Position numbers and translations under genes: made by a program
Notes under the pieces: generated by a model
What the model saw: only the letters and a program-made list of their open reading frames with translations
What the model was told of the DNA's origin: nothing
Database searches by the model: none
Source: Hyphomicrobiaceae bacterium
Lineage (GTDB): Bacteria > Pseudomonadota > Alphaproteobacteria > Rhizobiales > Hyphomicrobiaceae
Length of the DNA: 64,000 nt
Direction: 5' to 3'
NCBI GenBank assembly: GCA_020638055.1
Contig: JACKJH010000002.1
Coordinates: 496,001 to 560,000 of the forward strand
In this document: in pieces, positions 42,345 through 51,152 of the stretch
How the letters are laid out: every line of letters starts with the position of its first letter
How positions within the stretch are numbered: position 1 is the first letter of the stretch

Positions 42345-42465
42345 GCCCGGCTATCGTCGGGGCCATACTTTTCATTCTTCAGCAGCTTTCACGCTGTTGC
42401 TTAAAGCCACCCTGACGTGTCTTTGTTCGTGGCACATGAATGAAGGGTTCTTCTTTTAGCCGGGC
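42345..42465. promoter_or_regulatory. Long-range inverted repeat before the 42484 gene
   Basis: GCCCGGCTA (42345-42353) and TAGCCGGGC (42457-42465) are perfect nine-base inverted arms 103 bp apart. The right arm lies five bases before the GTGGAGG ribosome site of the next gene. In RNA the arms could pair and affect translation. Chance cannot be excluded. Confidence 0.3.
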
Positions 42466-42483
42466 AACAGTGGAGGCTACATT

Positions 42484-42960
42484 ATGCATGACGTTGCTCA
42501 CCGAAATGATTTCGTAAGTATGAGTAGAAGCACGGGAACCCCCACCTCATTGCACGACGATGTTTCCTACTCGCCGGTCGGCGGCAAATCTTCCAATGGC
42601 TGCGAAAGCCTGAGCGTGCTGGCTGACAAGCTGGAAGCGTTGAAACTCAAACGCCTCGTTTTGAAATCGACGCTTGACGAGTTAAGCGTCCACAGCCCTG
42701 TTACCAAAGCGCATGACGAGGTGTTTCAGCGCCGGTTCGACGAGATAACCGATTCCACGCTTCAACTGGCGGAGAAAGCCACGGCGAAACCGGCCCGCAC
42801 CCTGGAGCAATTGCGTGCGAAGGCGTCACTAGCCGTTGAATTCATAGATCTCACTGACCCAAGCGTAGCCAACCAGCTCCTTTGGTCTTTCGTGACAGAG
42901 TTCATCGTCTTCAGCGCTGCTTTGGCTAAGAAGGGTCCCGAAACGCCGGAGCAGGCATGA
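42484..42960 (+). CDS. Hypothetical helical protein
   Basis: A 158-residue protein of unknown family, started at ATG 42484 with TGGAGG eight bases upstream. The first 40 residues are Ser/Asn-rich. The middle is likely coiled coil (SVLADKLEALKLKRLVLKST, about residues 44-63, then ARTLEQLRAKASLAVEFI). The end is hydrophobic (NQLLWSFVTEFIVFSAALA, about residues 130-148) but probably not a membrane segment. No cofactor or DNA-binding motif is seen. It is upstream of a hybrid kinase, 311 bp away, and may belong to that signalling group. The 42961-43271 gap holds no gene. Confidence 0.65.
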   Translation: MHDVAHRNDFVSMSRSTGTPTSLHDDVSYSPVGGKSSNGCESLSVLADKLEALKLKRLVLKSTLDELSVHSPVTKAHDEVFQRRFDEITDSTLQLAEKATAKPARTLEQLRAKASLAVEFIDLTDPSVANQLLWSFVTEFIVFSAALAKKGPETPEQA

Positions 42961-43271
42961 CTGAAAAGGCATAATCGCAAACGTCTTAGCGCTTCATATT
43001 CGGCTCCCCTGGCTGCGTCGCCGCATTGTGGCGACCTGACATGACAGCTCCCACCACGCAGCTCGGCGGTGCCGCGAGCCTGGCTATGGCAGTCGTCTGC
43101 GCCATACCCTAGGCAGCGCTCAAAAATTTTCTTCAGCCCATACCCATCCATTGGGTACCATGCGAGAAATACGCACGGGCAGCAGCGATTTTTGCCTGCC
43201 CCATCGCTACCAGCCTCTCCACGGCTACTAGGCGCTGCCGAGAATAGGCAATGAACCATGTGCAATAATTG

Positions 43272-45179
43272 ATGGCCAACCAATTACACAGACAGCGGGT
43301 GGACGTACTCAGCACGCCGAATACGCTTGGCAAACGGCTGTTTTTACGCACGGTCATCGTGGTGGTCTTGATCCTAGCCAGCATGCTGGCATTGGAATTC
43401 AGCATTTCCTCGTCCCGCAATGTCGCAGCGGCCCGAAACGACTTGATACGGCGCATCGACAGCATTGAACCCAACATAATCCAGGCTTTATGGCGCATCG
43501 ACGCCGAAACGATACGCACAGCGGTGCGATCAATCGCGGCCAATCCTGGCGTCACGTTCGTTTCATTGCGTGCGCAATTTCGTATCAACGACGTCAACGA
43601 GCGGTATGTGCGACCCGGCTCAAACGATACCACCTGCGATGATCGTATCATCCGCGACTATTCCGACAAATTATACCAGGGCCTGCGGATTGCTTCCGGC
43701 GTCCTGAACGTCTGCTTCAATCCTGACCTGGTGAAAATTCCCGAACCCTTCAGCGTTGCATGGCCGAGAGTTGTCACCACCGTAGGCGTTGCCATCATCG
43801 TAGCTGCAATACTCTTTTGGATCATCCGGCGCAGCGTCCTGGCACCAATCAACCAGATGACGGCACGGATCCGAGAGAACCGCCTGGCCTCCGATGAGCC
43901 TTTACATAGAGACACTTGGGACCGGGGAGACGAGCTTGATCAACTGTACGTAGAATTGTCTCAGGCCATGCAGATGGCCGAACGCAATCATATCGACGAC
44001 AAATTGCGCTCGTTGGGTTTACTGGCCAGCGGCGTGGCGCACGACATGAACAATGTGCTGGGCGTTGCGCTTGGCCATGCAGAATTGCTGCGCAACATGC
44101 CTGAAAGTCCCAACAAGGTTTATGAAAGAGCCGACACCATTGTCCGCGCGGTAAAAAACGCTTCCACTGTTGTTGGCCGCTTGATGTACTTGTCGTCAGC
44201 CAACAAAAGCACGCGCAGCATCCTGTCGGTGACATCGTTCATGGACGCGATGAAATCGTTCGCCAAGCTGCTGCTGCGCAATGACGTAGCGATAGAGTTT
44301 AGTAACACAACAAAAAGCAGTCTTTACCTTGACGTCGGCGGCCTGCAGGCAGCGGCAATCAACATCATCTTGAATGCAAACGATGAACTCGAGGGCCAGG
44401 ATAACGGCGCGATCAGAATAAACGCCTATGAAACGATCACCAACAAAATACCGGAAGTGTGCATAGAGGTTTCGGACAATGGCCGGGGCATGTCCTCTGA
44501 GGTGCTCAAGGACGCCATCAAGCCCTTCTTCACCACCAAAAGCAAGGGCAGCGGATTGGGGCTGACAATGGTCGCGGACTACGTTGCCAAAATGGACGGG
44601 CGCCTAAGCATCACAAGCAACGAAGGAAGCGGGACAACCGTATGCATGTGTTTTCCAACGGCCACCACCGCTGACGTCTATGCTACGCCAGGTATGCTCG
44701 CATCAACCACGCAACAAACGCCTCAAAAGAGCTTGCGCGTTCTTATCGTTGACGACAATTTCGACTACGCGGCATTGCTCAAGGGACAGGTGGAGCAACT
44801 TGGACATTACGCGCAGTGCATTACAGATCCCTCCACGATCCTCGCCTCGACAGAAAAATATGCAGCCTATGATGTCATCATTTCCGACGTCTTCTTGGGG
44901 TCAATCACCGGGCAGGACCTTTATTCACACATGCAGCAGCGATTGGGGGACAACTGTCCTCCGGTTATTTTCATTTCCGGCGCAAGTGAAGACGAAGTAC
45001 CAATAGATGCGTTGCATGCGCCCGAGAAGCGCATTTTCGCCAAGCCCTTTGAGCTATTCGAACTCAGGGATGCGATAAACGAACTAGCTGCCTATAAGGC
45101 GCAGAACTCGGCGGATCATGCGCCGCATTTGAAGGTGCCAAGCGGGGAAAGCCACGCCCCTCGCTCCGGGCGGGCGTAA
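43272..45179 (+). CDS. Membrane hybrid sensor histidine kinase
   Basis: A 635-residue kinase. Two membrane helices (about residues 24-44 and 165-187) flank a periplasmic sensor of about 120 residues that contains PNIIQALWRIDAETIRTAV and two Cys. A HAMP-like linker, a HisKA-type helix with His256 in ASGVAHDMNNVLG, and an HATPase_c domain (SDNGRGMS, FFTTKSKGSGLGLTM) follow. A C-terminal receiver has Asp539 in VIISDVFLG. The MNN variant of the H-box is typical of HisKA kinases that resemble NtrB. The signal is unknown; the adjacent solute-binding protein gene is a candidate partner. Start ATG 43272 has a poor ribosome site. Confidence 0.92.
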   Translation: MANQLHRQRVDVLSTPNTLGKRLFLRTVIVVVLILASMLALEFSISSSRNVAAARNDLIRRIDSIEPNIIQALWRIDAETIRTAVRSIAANPGVTFVSLRAQFRINDVNERYVRPGSNDTTCDDRIIRDYSDKLYQGLRIASGVLNVCFNPDLVKIPEPFSVAWPRVVTTVGVAIIVAAILFWIIRRSVLAPINQMTARIRENRLASDEPLHRDTWDRGDELDQLYVELSQAMQMAERNHIDDKLRSLGLLASGVAHDMNNVLGVALGHAELLRNMPESPNKVYERADTIVRAVKNASTVVGRLMYLSSANKSTRSILSVTSFMDAMKSFAKLLLRNDVAIEFSNTTKSSLYLDVGGLQAAAINIILNANDELEGQDNGAIRINAYETITNKIPEVCIEVSDNGRGMSSEVLKDAIKPFFTTKSKGSGLGLTMVADYVAKMDGRLSITSNEGSGTTVCMCFPTATTADVYATPGMLASTTQQTPQKSLRVLIVDDNFDYAALLKGQVEQLGHYAQCITDPSTILASTEKYAAYDVIISDVFLGSITGQDLYSHMQQRLGDNCPPVIFISGASEDEVPIDALHAPEKRIFAKPFELFELRDAINELAAYKAQNSADHAPHLKVPSGESHAPRSGRA

Positions 45180-45200
45180 CAAACAAAATCCGGCCAGCGC

Positions 45201-46085
45201 TTATTCGCCAACCAAAAGCTGCGGTGCCTCTTTCTCAAAAATATGCACGAGCGCTTCTTTTTGAGCGTCTGTCAGGCCCTGCATTCTTGCATCACGCAAG
45301 ACCTTTGGGTTGCGCTCAAGAACGCGGTTGATTGCAGCAATAATTTGCATTCCAACTGCATTGCGCGTGCATCCGGCGTAAACGGGAACGTAGAGCCCCT
45401 TCGTTTCCTTGATCTTAATCACCTCGAATCCATCCTCGGCCGCCCCAGCCTGGATGAGCGTATCCCTGAATGGCTCATATTGTACAATGTAGTCGACGCG
45501 ACGATTCACGAACAATCGGCCGAGCATTCCATAATCTTCTGCCGTTATGCTTACGTTGGGCAATGGATCGGGCACATACTGATATTTCGACAATACCTCA
45601 TGTGTTCCAAGGCTCGAGTGCGCTCCGCGGAATTCACCGCTCAACATCAATTGCTCGATGGATACATACCCCTCTTCGTCACCAAACTTCGAGCGAATTT
45701 TCGGGGCTACGTTTGACCAGGCGAATATGACGTGGGGCAACAGAATACTATTAATATGCGAAACGTAGGCGAAGCCGGTGATCGAACTTTGCAGCATCGA
45801 TACGTGGCACACCGCAACGTCTTTGCGCCCGTCTTTCATTTGCTGCAATGCGCGCTGCGTTGTCATGACCACACGTGTGTGGCTGAAACCCGGCAGCGCC
45901 TTTTGGAACTCCGCAATCATCTTGTCATACACGCCCTGGCCTGCAAGCGGTCCATTCAAGATGTAGTAGGGCTCCCAATTGGTGATGCGCCAAATGACAT
46001 TCGGCTTTTCCGGCCCGGCCAGAACATGCTGAGTGAAACACACCAACATTGAAGCGGTGAGAAACGCTTTCACGGTCGCGATCAT
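45201..46085 (-). CDS. Periplasmic solute-binding-like protein (TIGR02285-type)
   Basis: A 294-residue protein with a signal peptide (MIATVKAFLTASMLVCF, cut after VLAG) and a periplasmic binding fold related to family 3 solute-binding proteins. ITNWEPYYILNGPLAGQG, MKDGRKDVAVCHVSML and the QYEPFRDTLIQAG segment resemble the TIGR02285 group. No permease or ATPase is encoded nearby. It runs convergent to the hybrid kinase at 43272-45179, 21 bp apart. It may be a binding-protein sensor for that kinase rather than a transporter part. The start ATG 46085 follows GAGGGTGG; the 46127 start would spoil the signal peptide. Confidence 0.75.
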   Translation of the reverse strand: MIATVKAFLTASMLVCFTQHVLAGPEKPNVIWRITNWEPYYILNGPLAGQGVYDKMIAEFQKALPGFSHTRVVMTTQRALQQMKDGRKDVAVCHVSMLQSSITGFAYVSHINSILLPHVIFAWSNVAPKIRSKFGDEEGYVSIEQLMLSGEFRGAHSSLGTHEVLSKYQYVPDPLPNVSITAEDYGMLGRLFVNRRVDYIVQYEPFRDTLIQAGAAEDGFEVIKIKETKGLYVPVYAGCTRNAVGMQIIAAINRVLERNPKVLRDARMQGLTDAQKEALVHIFEKEAPQLLVGE

Positions 46086-46578
46086 GCCACCCTCACTCGA
46101 ATGGATCCAACCAGAACCACAGTACACATGCCGCGCGGCTCACGGGAGCGCAGAGCAATCAGGCCAAGTACAATTTCATGGCGGCTGATACTAACTGCAA
46201 AACTCAATTTTCATCCAACAGCAAGCCACAACCTAAAAAGATTAAACAAGTCCGGCAATCCGAACACCATACAGGGTCAAGGATCACAATTGCAGTTTAA
46301 ACAAATGCATCTATCTTGCGCGTTTTGTGCACTTTTGCTGACTTGTCATCCATTTTCACACTCAGCTATCCTCGCAGAAACAATAGCATAGGACCACGCG
46401 AAAAACTTTGCCAAAACACAATACCGACAGTGAGAAGCGACAATAACAACCCAAGAATTGTTGCCTTTCATGCATGGCAAGACGCAACGCTCAAAAAGTT
46501 CGCATTCCATGCGCGTTCGAAACAAATCACGACGGAATATTCCACATCAGAACAATGAAATTCGTGGCGGGAAGCTTC
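46086..46578. other. Divergent intergenic region
   Basis: About 490 bp between the binding-protein gene and the diguanylate cyclase. It is relatively AT-rich and holds no repeat of the window's families. Frames reaching upstream of 46579 could extend the cyclase (ATG 46474 or 46555), but the composition there is not protein-like. Confidence 0.45.
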
Positions 46579-47682
46579 ATGGCGGGATCGAACGTTGAGG
46601 ACGTTGAACAGGAGAGTAGGCGACTGGCTGAACTCAGGAAGTATGAAATCCTGGACACGCCGCCAGACGGCGCATTCGACGACCTGACAAAAATCGCCTC
46701 CAGGCTGTTCAACGTGCCAATTTCGATTGTAAGCCTGGTTGATACCGATCGGGTATGGTTCAAGTCTGCTCATGGCCTTGACGAGCCAAAGCAGATAGAT
46801 CGTGGGCCTGGCCTGTGTGCATCCGCAATCATGTCTGATGATGTTTACGTCGCCGAAGACCTCCGGCTTGATCCTAACTCCCTTTCAAATCCACTCGTTG
46901 CAAACGATCAAGGCTTTCGCTTCTATGCTGCCGAACCATTGCGGAGCGCTGACGGCTATAATCTGGGTACGTTCTGTGTGTTAGACGTTGCTCCGCGGAA
47001 GTTCTCCGACGAGGATAGGGACTTGCTCAAATGTCTCGGGCGCCTCGTCATGTCGCAGATGGAACAGAGACTTTCGGCGCGGAGGATCGCGAGCCTTGCC
47101 CGCACCGTGAATGACCAGAACAAGTTGCTTGCCCATGCCGCCAACCACGATGCGTTGACCGGTGTACTCAACCGCAGAAGCATCGAAGCGCGGATGACAG
47201 ACTTCGCACAGTCTCGATCCGAATTCAGCGGCGCAATTCTATTGCTCGACGTGGACCACTTCAAGGTTATCAACGATACATACGGACATCCTGCCGGAGA
47301 TGCTGTTCTCGTTGAAATCTCCAGACGAATTGCCAACACCGTGCGAGCGGAAGATTATGTGGGAAGATATGGTGGCGAGGAGTTCATCGTAGTGTTGGGC
47401 GATTGCGGCCTGGACGTTGCCACACGAATTGCTGAGCGCATACGCGGCAACATCGAGAGCCACCCTATTGCTATCCCAGACCATCCACCGCTTCGTATAA
47501 CCGTGAGCGGCGGTCTGTGCCATAACTCCGCAGATTGCACCATGGAAACCACCATCAAGCTTGCCGATGATGCGCTTTATGCCGCCAAGAAAGCCGGTCG
47601 CAACAAGATCGTCATCTCACAAAGAATGAAGAAACCGACTGAATGCGTTGCCAACAATGAGGAAGCGCTACATCAAATCTAG
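46579..47682 (+). CDS. GAF-GGDEF diguanylate cyclase
   Basis: A 367-residue enzyme that makes cyclic di-GMP from two GTP. An N-terminal GAF domain (about residues 20-165: LAELRKYEILDTPPDGAFDD, VSLVDTDRVWFKSAHGL, GLCASAI) precedes a GGDEF domain (from about residue 190). The active site is RYGGEEFIVVL, and the inhibitory I-site RAED lies exactly five residues before it, so product inhibition is expected. LNRRSIEARM and DHFKVINDTYGHPAGD complete the domain. The start is ATG 46579 after GGGAAG; earlier in-frame ATGs are possible. An EAL gene follows 230 bp downstream. Confidence 0.92.
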   Translation: MAGSNVEDVEQESRRLAELRKYEILDTPPDGAFDDLTKIASRLFNVPISIVSLVDTDRVWFKSAHGLDEPKQIDRGPGLCASAIMSDDVYVAEDLRLDPNSLSNPLVANDQGFRFYAAEPLRSADGYNLGTFCVLDVAPRKFSDEDRDLLKCLGRLVMSQMEQRLSARRIASLARTVNDQNKLLAHAANHDALTGVLNRRSIEARMTDFAQSRSEFSGAILLLDVDHFKVINDTYGHPAGDAVLVEISRRIANTVRAEDYVGRYGGEEFIVVLGDCGLDVATRIAERIRGNIESHPIAIPDHPPLRITVSGGLCHNSADCTMETTIKLADDALYAAKKAGRNKIVISQRMKKPTECVANNEEALHQI

Positions 47683-47912
47683 AAAACGTCCAGCGGTGAA
47701 ACAATTGATATAGAAACTATAAACCTAGCTCATCCGCACAAAACAAGTTTGCGACCTTCCCCGCAAAAGAGACCATTGTTCGATGCAAAAGTCTCAACTG
47801 TTCAGCGCTCTCATTTTTATTACACTTGGTGGCAGTATTTTGCCGTGGCACTGCCACTGATGTGAGTCTGGCAAGAGCTCTTCCATAGCCAGCCCGAACA
47901 GGTGCGATTCAA

Positions 47913-49166
47913 ATGCGTGAATTGCTTGATGCGCACAAACTCGAAGACATTCTGCTTCGACTCTTGAGCGCAAAAGGAAGATTATTTTTTGCATTCCATT
48001 TGGTGGAAATAGCACATAAATCGGCAGCGCCCAACGGTCTTTCCGATGCGCAAATGTTGCCTGCCGCGGATGCGGCCGCCTGCATGGACCGGGTGTTTCA
48101 AAACGTTGACGTCATCGCACAGCTTGACACCAATAAGTTTGCAATCGTTCAATTGCGGCCGGACAGTGAGGCTCACCTTTCCGAAATGTCGATGGATCTT
48201 TGCAGTGACCTTTCGGCCTTGGCCCATTGCGGCCACGGCGAGGTCACCTGCTTTGCAGGAACGGTTGAGTTTGCTGAAACATTCTCCTCGCCGTTCCAAC
48301 TCCTGCAGCGGGCTCAGTTGGCACTCACAAAGCAGGTTCGAAAAGGGGTTGCGGGACAAACTACAGACGACAGCGTTTTTCTGGCTTCTCCCAACAGCGA
48401 GTGTTCGGTCACAAAAGCGCTTGGCGATGCGATAGAGCACGACCAGTTCGAGCTCTTCTACCAGCCGATCGTCAAATCCAAATCCCGGACCATCGCGCAA
48501 TATGAGGCGCTGATCCGCTGGAGACAGCAAGCCAATACCTACATTCCGCCGTTGCAGTTCATTCCCGCGGCCGAGCGAACCGGCGTTATTGTCGAAATTG
48601 GACGCTGGGTGCTCGAAAGAGCCTGCCGGCAGATCCTGGCGCACGATGGGTGCGTCGGTGTTGCCGTGAACATCTCGCCGTCGGAGTTCCTTACGTCCGA
48701 TGTGTCCGCTTCGGTCGAGCACGCTCTTGAAGAAACAGGGCTTCATCCCCGGCGACTGACAATAGAGCTGACAGAGAATGTGTTCATGTCGTTTTCAGAA
48801 CCGATCATTGAACAATTCGAGCGCATCGCCGGCATGGGCGTCTCTCTCAGTATCGATGATTTTGGAATGGGGTTTTCATCCCTCGCGCGCATCCATGCGC
48901 TGCCGATAAAGTCGATCAAGATTGATCGATCGTTGGTGGCACCGATTGAACATAGTTCGCGCTCACGAAAAGTGGTCAAGAGCATCGTAAAAATGGCTAC
49001 GGATCTAAATCTTATAAGTGTTGCTGAGGGGGTCGAAACGCAAAGACAGGCCGATTTACTTGGTGAAGCGGGTGCGACGTTGTTGCAAGGCTATTTCTTC
49101 GGTCCACCGTTACCTTTGCAAATGGGTAGCGAGACAAGGCAATTGTTGGGCTCGGCTGCATGCTAG
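47913..49166 (+). CDS. EAL-domain cyclic di-GMP phosphodiesterase
   Basis: A 417-residue protein. The first 150 residues resemble a degenerate GGDEF domain without the catalytic motif. The EAL domain begins near residue 165: EALIRW with the catalytic Glu, NISPSEF with Asn, ELTENV with Glu, DDFGMGFSSL with the Asp pair, IKIDRS with Lys, AEGVET with Glu and LLQGYFFG with Gln. All metal and water-activating residues are present, so hydrolysis of cyclic di-GMP to pGpG is likely. The usual Thr of DDFGTG is Met here. With the preceding GGDEF gene it forms an opposing enzyme pair. Confidence 0.92.
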   Translation: MRELLDAHKLEDILLRLLSAKGRLFFAFHLVEIAHKSAAPNGLSDAQMLPAADAAACMDRVFQNVDVIAQLDTNKFAIVQLRPDSEAHLSEMSMDLCSDLSALAHCGHGEVTCFAGTVEFAETFSSPFQLLQRAQLALTKQVRKGVAGQTTDDSVFLASPNSECSVTKALGDAIEHDQFELFYQPIVKSKSRTIAQYEALIRWRQQANTYIPPLQFIPAAERTGVIVEIGRWVLERACRQILAHDGCVGVAVNISPSEFLTSDVSASVEHALEETGLHPRRLTIELTENVFMSFSEPIIEQFERIAGMGVSLSIDDFGMGFSSLARIHALPIKSIKIDRSLVAPIEHSSRSRKVVKSIVKMATDLNLISVAEGVETQRQADLLGEAGATLLQGYFFGPPLPLQMGSETRQLLGSAAC

Positions 49167-49560
49167 GGGGCAGGTAGCAGGCGCCGTGGGGGGCGCGCCC
49201 GCCCGGTGGGGCACCTCAACCTGATGAGGAATGGGCGGCGCGCGCCTTTATTAAAAAAGGGCGCAAATTCTGGTCAAACGCCAATGCAGTTAGGCAAGCT
49301 GGAACGAGCTGCCTATCTTGATTTGAGTATACCACAGCCAAGACCAAAAGGCATGGAATTATGCCATCGAGTAGATGGCGCAATTAACGCTGCTTTGGAT
49401 CTACGTAGTTACGTATTCAAAATAAATCAGCGTGACAAAATTTTTTAGATTTTCCGAAGGTCGGCATCCAAAGGTGCGCATGGCATGTAGCAGATATGCG
49501 GCTTGAGACTCGCAGGTTTGCGCTTCGGCCTGTTTCGCTAGTGTTCCGACTTCGACGCTT
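49167..49560. other. Intergenic region with GC-rich start
   Basis: The first 80 bp after the EAL gene contain GC-rich inverted stretches (GCGCC ... GGCGC and GGGCGCGCCC) that could end transcription. An 80-codon plus-strand frame from 49206 has no ribosome site and an unconvincing composition. The rest up to the repeats at 49561 shows nothing else. Confidence 0.4.
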
Positions 49561-49703
49561 GGTTCCCTGTCGGACCCGACGCGTCAGCCGGGAACCCTAG
49601 ATCGCGTTCACTTTTCATGGAATCGCGAACGCGCTCTATTTTCTTTTATTTTGAGCATGTTCTTCACGCCGAACCGCGTACACTTCGGCTGAACATGCTC
49701 TGG
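49561..49703 (+). repeat. Mosaic repeat: module D then two-hairpin repeat C
   Basis: D (49561-49596): arms GGTTCC / GGAACC with an inner GTCGG / CCGAC hairpin. C (49597-49703): same two hairpins as at 41981-42087, differing at a few sites. Compared with 10739-10880, D is shared but the core is C instead of A+B, and module E follows in both places. Confidence 0.87.
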
Positions 49704-49717
49704 CATTCTCATTGTTT

Positions 49718-49781
49718 GTGTTCTGGATTCACGATCGTTTGACGACCTTCGCCCGGAAATCAAACGTTCGATCCAGAACAC
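49718..49781. repeat. Hairpin repeat E, copy 2
   Basis: Same GTGTTCTGGAT / ATCCAGAACAC arms and GACGACCT-CGCCCGGAA middle as at 10894-10957; the inner pair is TCGTTTGA ... TCAAACG. It closes the D-C-E mosaic and ends about 110 bp before the next gene. Confidence 0.85.
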
Positions 49782-49891
49782 TAGGCCGCTCCTGTTTAAG
49801 CCCGAAGTGGTCGGAAAATATCTGGCAACCTGAAGGGCAATGGGTTTAGAGTCCGCGTAGAATGAGCAAGGTACTTTCGGGGAGAAATACA

Positions 49892-51136
49892 GTGAGGCCC
49901 AGCTTCATTCTGATCGGGCTATCGCTTTTGGTGATCTCCGCTCTGCCCTCCAAGGTCGTCGCAGGTGGTGACACAGGTCATGCGCCGACGTTCGACTTGA
50001 TGCATTTGTGGCTCGCCGATATCGAAGCTCCGGCCCTGCAGGTATTGAGGAACGCAATTGAAACGGCTGGCCTCGAATGGCACGAACATCGCGTTCAGGG
50101 AAATTTCTACGGAATTCGAACAACTTTTTCCGAACTGGTTTCGCTTGGCGTTCCTCCAAAGGCTGTTTTCTGGATCGGAGGTGACGAGCTGACCTTGATG
50201 GTCGATGCCAAAGTGGTGCGTCCAATATCCGGGCAACTCACCCGTGGCAGATTGAGGAAATTCCTGCGTCCTGAAATCCTAACGCAAATTTCTCACGACG
50301 GTGCCTACACTTCTCTGCCGCTGGTCATCCATCTGCAGAATGTGGCTCTTGTGAACAAGACCATTCTGAAGTTACTCAACCTCGATCATTTCAACTCATG
50401 GAAACAATTCATCGAGGCTGCACCGCGGATCAAGGACGCTGGCTTCATTCCTCTCGCCATGTCAGACCAGCATTGGCAATTGCGTTTCCTCTTTCAATCG
50501 ATGCTGAGCGATGGATTGAGCAAGGATGAATTCAGCGACCTGCTTCTGGCTAAAAGAGGCGATGCCTGGTCGAGAGCGCAATTACTCAAGGCATTCAAAA
50601 TTCTTCTTGCTGTCAAGCCGTTTGCCAATGACGACTTCCTTGATCTGTCCTGGAACGAGGTCATCTACAAAGTCCGCGATGGACAGGCCGCGCTGACTAT
50701 CTCGGGCGATTTTCTTGCTCCATCAATTCGCAAGATCGAGACCGTCGCTTGCACGCAGGTGCCGGGCGAAAAATTCGTCAGTTGGTCTTTTGACGTCCTC
50801 GCGTTTCCCACACTCAAATCCCCACAGGAAACGCAAATTCAGGATCGTGCGATTATGGCAATGTCCAATCCCGCATTTCTTGCCAACTTCGCGATCAAGA
50901 AGGGCGGCGTACCCGTGATAGAGAAAGTCAATTCGCAGGAACTGGACAATTGTTCAGCGCGCTCACTCACCAACTGGACCACAATGGATAAACTTTTTCT
51001 TGGCTCGGAGCGCTGGCGGCTACAATTCAACTCTATTTCCAGCATCGCGCAGGACTTCTGGCGGTCAACTGATCCCGATCCAGGTAAATATGCCGACCTT
51101 TTGTTGCAGGAAATAAAGTCAATATCAGCGGAGTAA
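49892..51136 (+). CDS. Family 1 extracellular solute-binding protein
   Basis: A 414-residue secreted binding protein. The GTG at 49892 is preferred: GGGGAGA lies six bases upstream and the product then begins with a clean signal peptide (RPSFILIGLSLLVISALP, cut after VVAGG). An ATG ten codons earlier has no such site. The core has the sugar-binding-protein layout: FDLMHLWLADIEAP, VSLGVPPKAVFWIGGDEL, LVIHLQNVALVNKT and FIPLAMSDQHW. No permease or ATPase genes follow; a hybrid kinase gene begins 16 bp downstream. It probably acts as a periplasmic receptor for that kinase. Confidence 0.85.
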   Translation: MRPSFILIGLSLLVISALPSKVVAGGDTGHAPTFDLMHLWLADIEAPALQVLRNAIETAGLEWHEHRVQGNFYGIRTTFSELVSLGVPPKAVFWIGGDELTLMVDAKVVRPISGQLTRGRLRKFLRPEILTQISHDGAYTSLPLVIHLQNVALVNKTILKLLNLDHFNSWKQFIEAAPRIKDAGFIPLAMSDQHWQLRFLFQSMLSDGLSKDEFSDLLLAKRGDAWSRAQLLKAFKILLAVKPFANDDFLDLSWNEVIYKVRDGQAALTISGDFLAPSIRKIETVACTQVPGEKFVSWSFDVLAFPTLKSPQETQIQDRAIMAMSNPAFLANFAIKKGGVPVIEKVNSQELDNCSARSLTNWTTMDKLFLGSERWRLQFNSISSIAQDFWRSTDPDPGKYADLLLQEIKSISAE

Positions 51137-51152
51137 AATCGAGGCAATCGGC

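Noticed and set aside
42334..42459. A 41-codon frame upstream of the 42484 gene, possibly a leader peptide.
   Set aside because: No run of a single amino acid, no clear ribosome site and no biosynthetic gene downstream; its stop falls in the right arm of an inverted repeat, which may be chance.
49206..49448. An 80-codon frame after the EAL gene.
   Set aside because: No ribosome site and unconvincing composition; it starts in a GC-rich terminator-like region.
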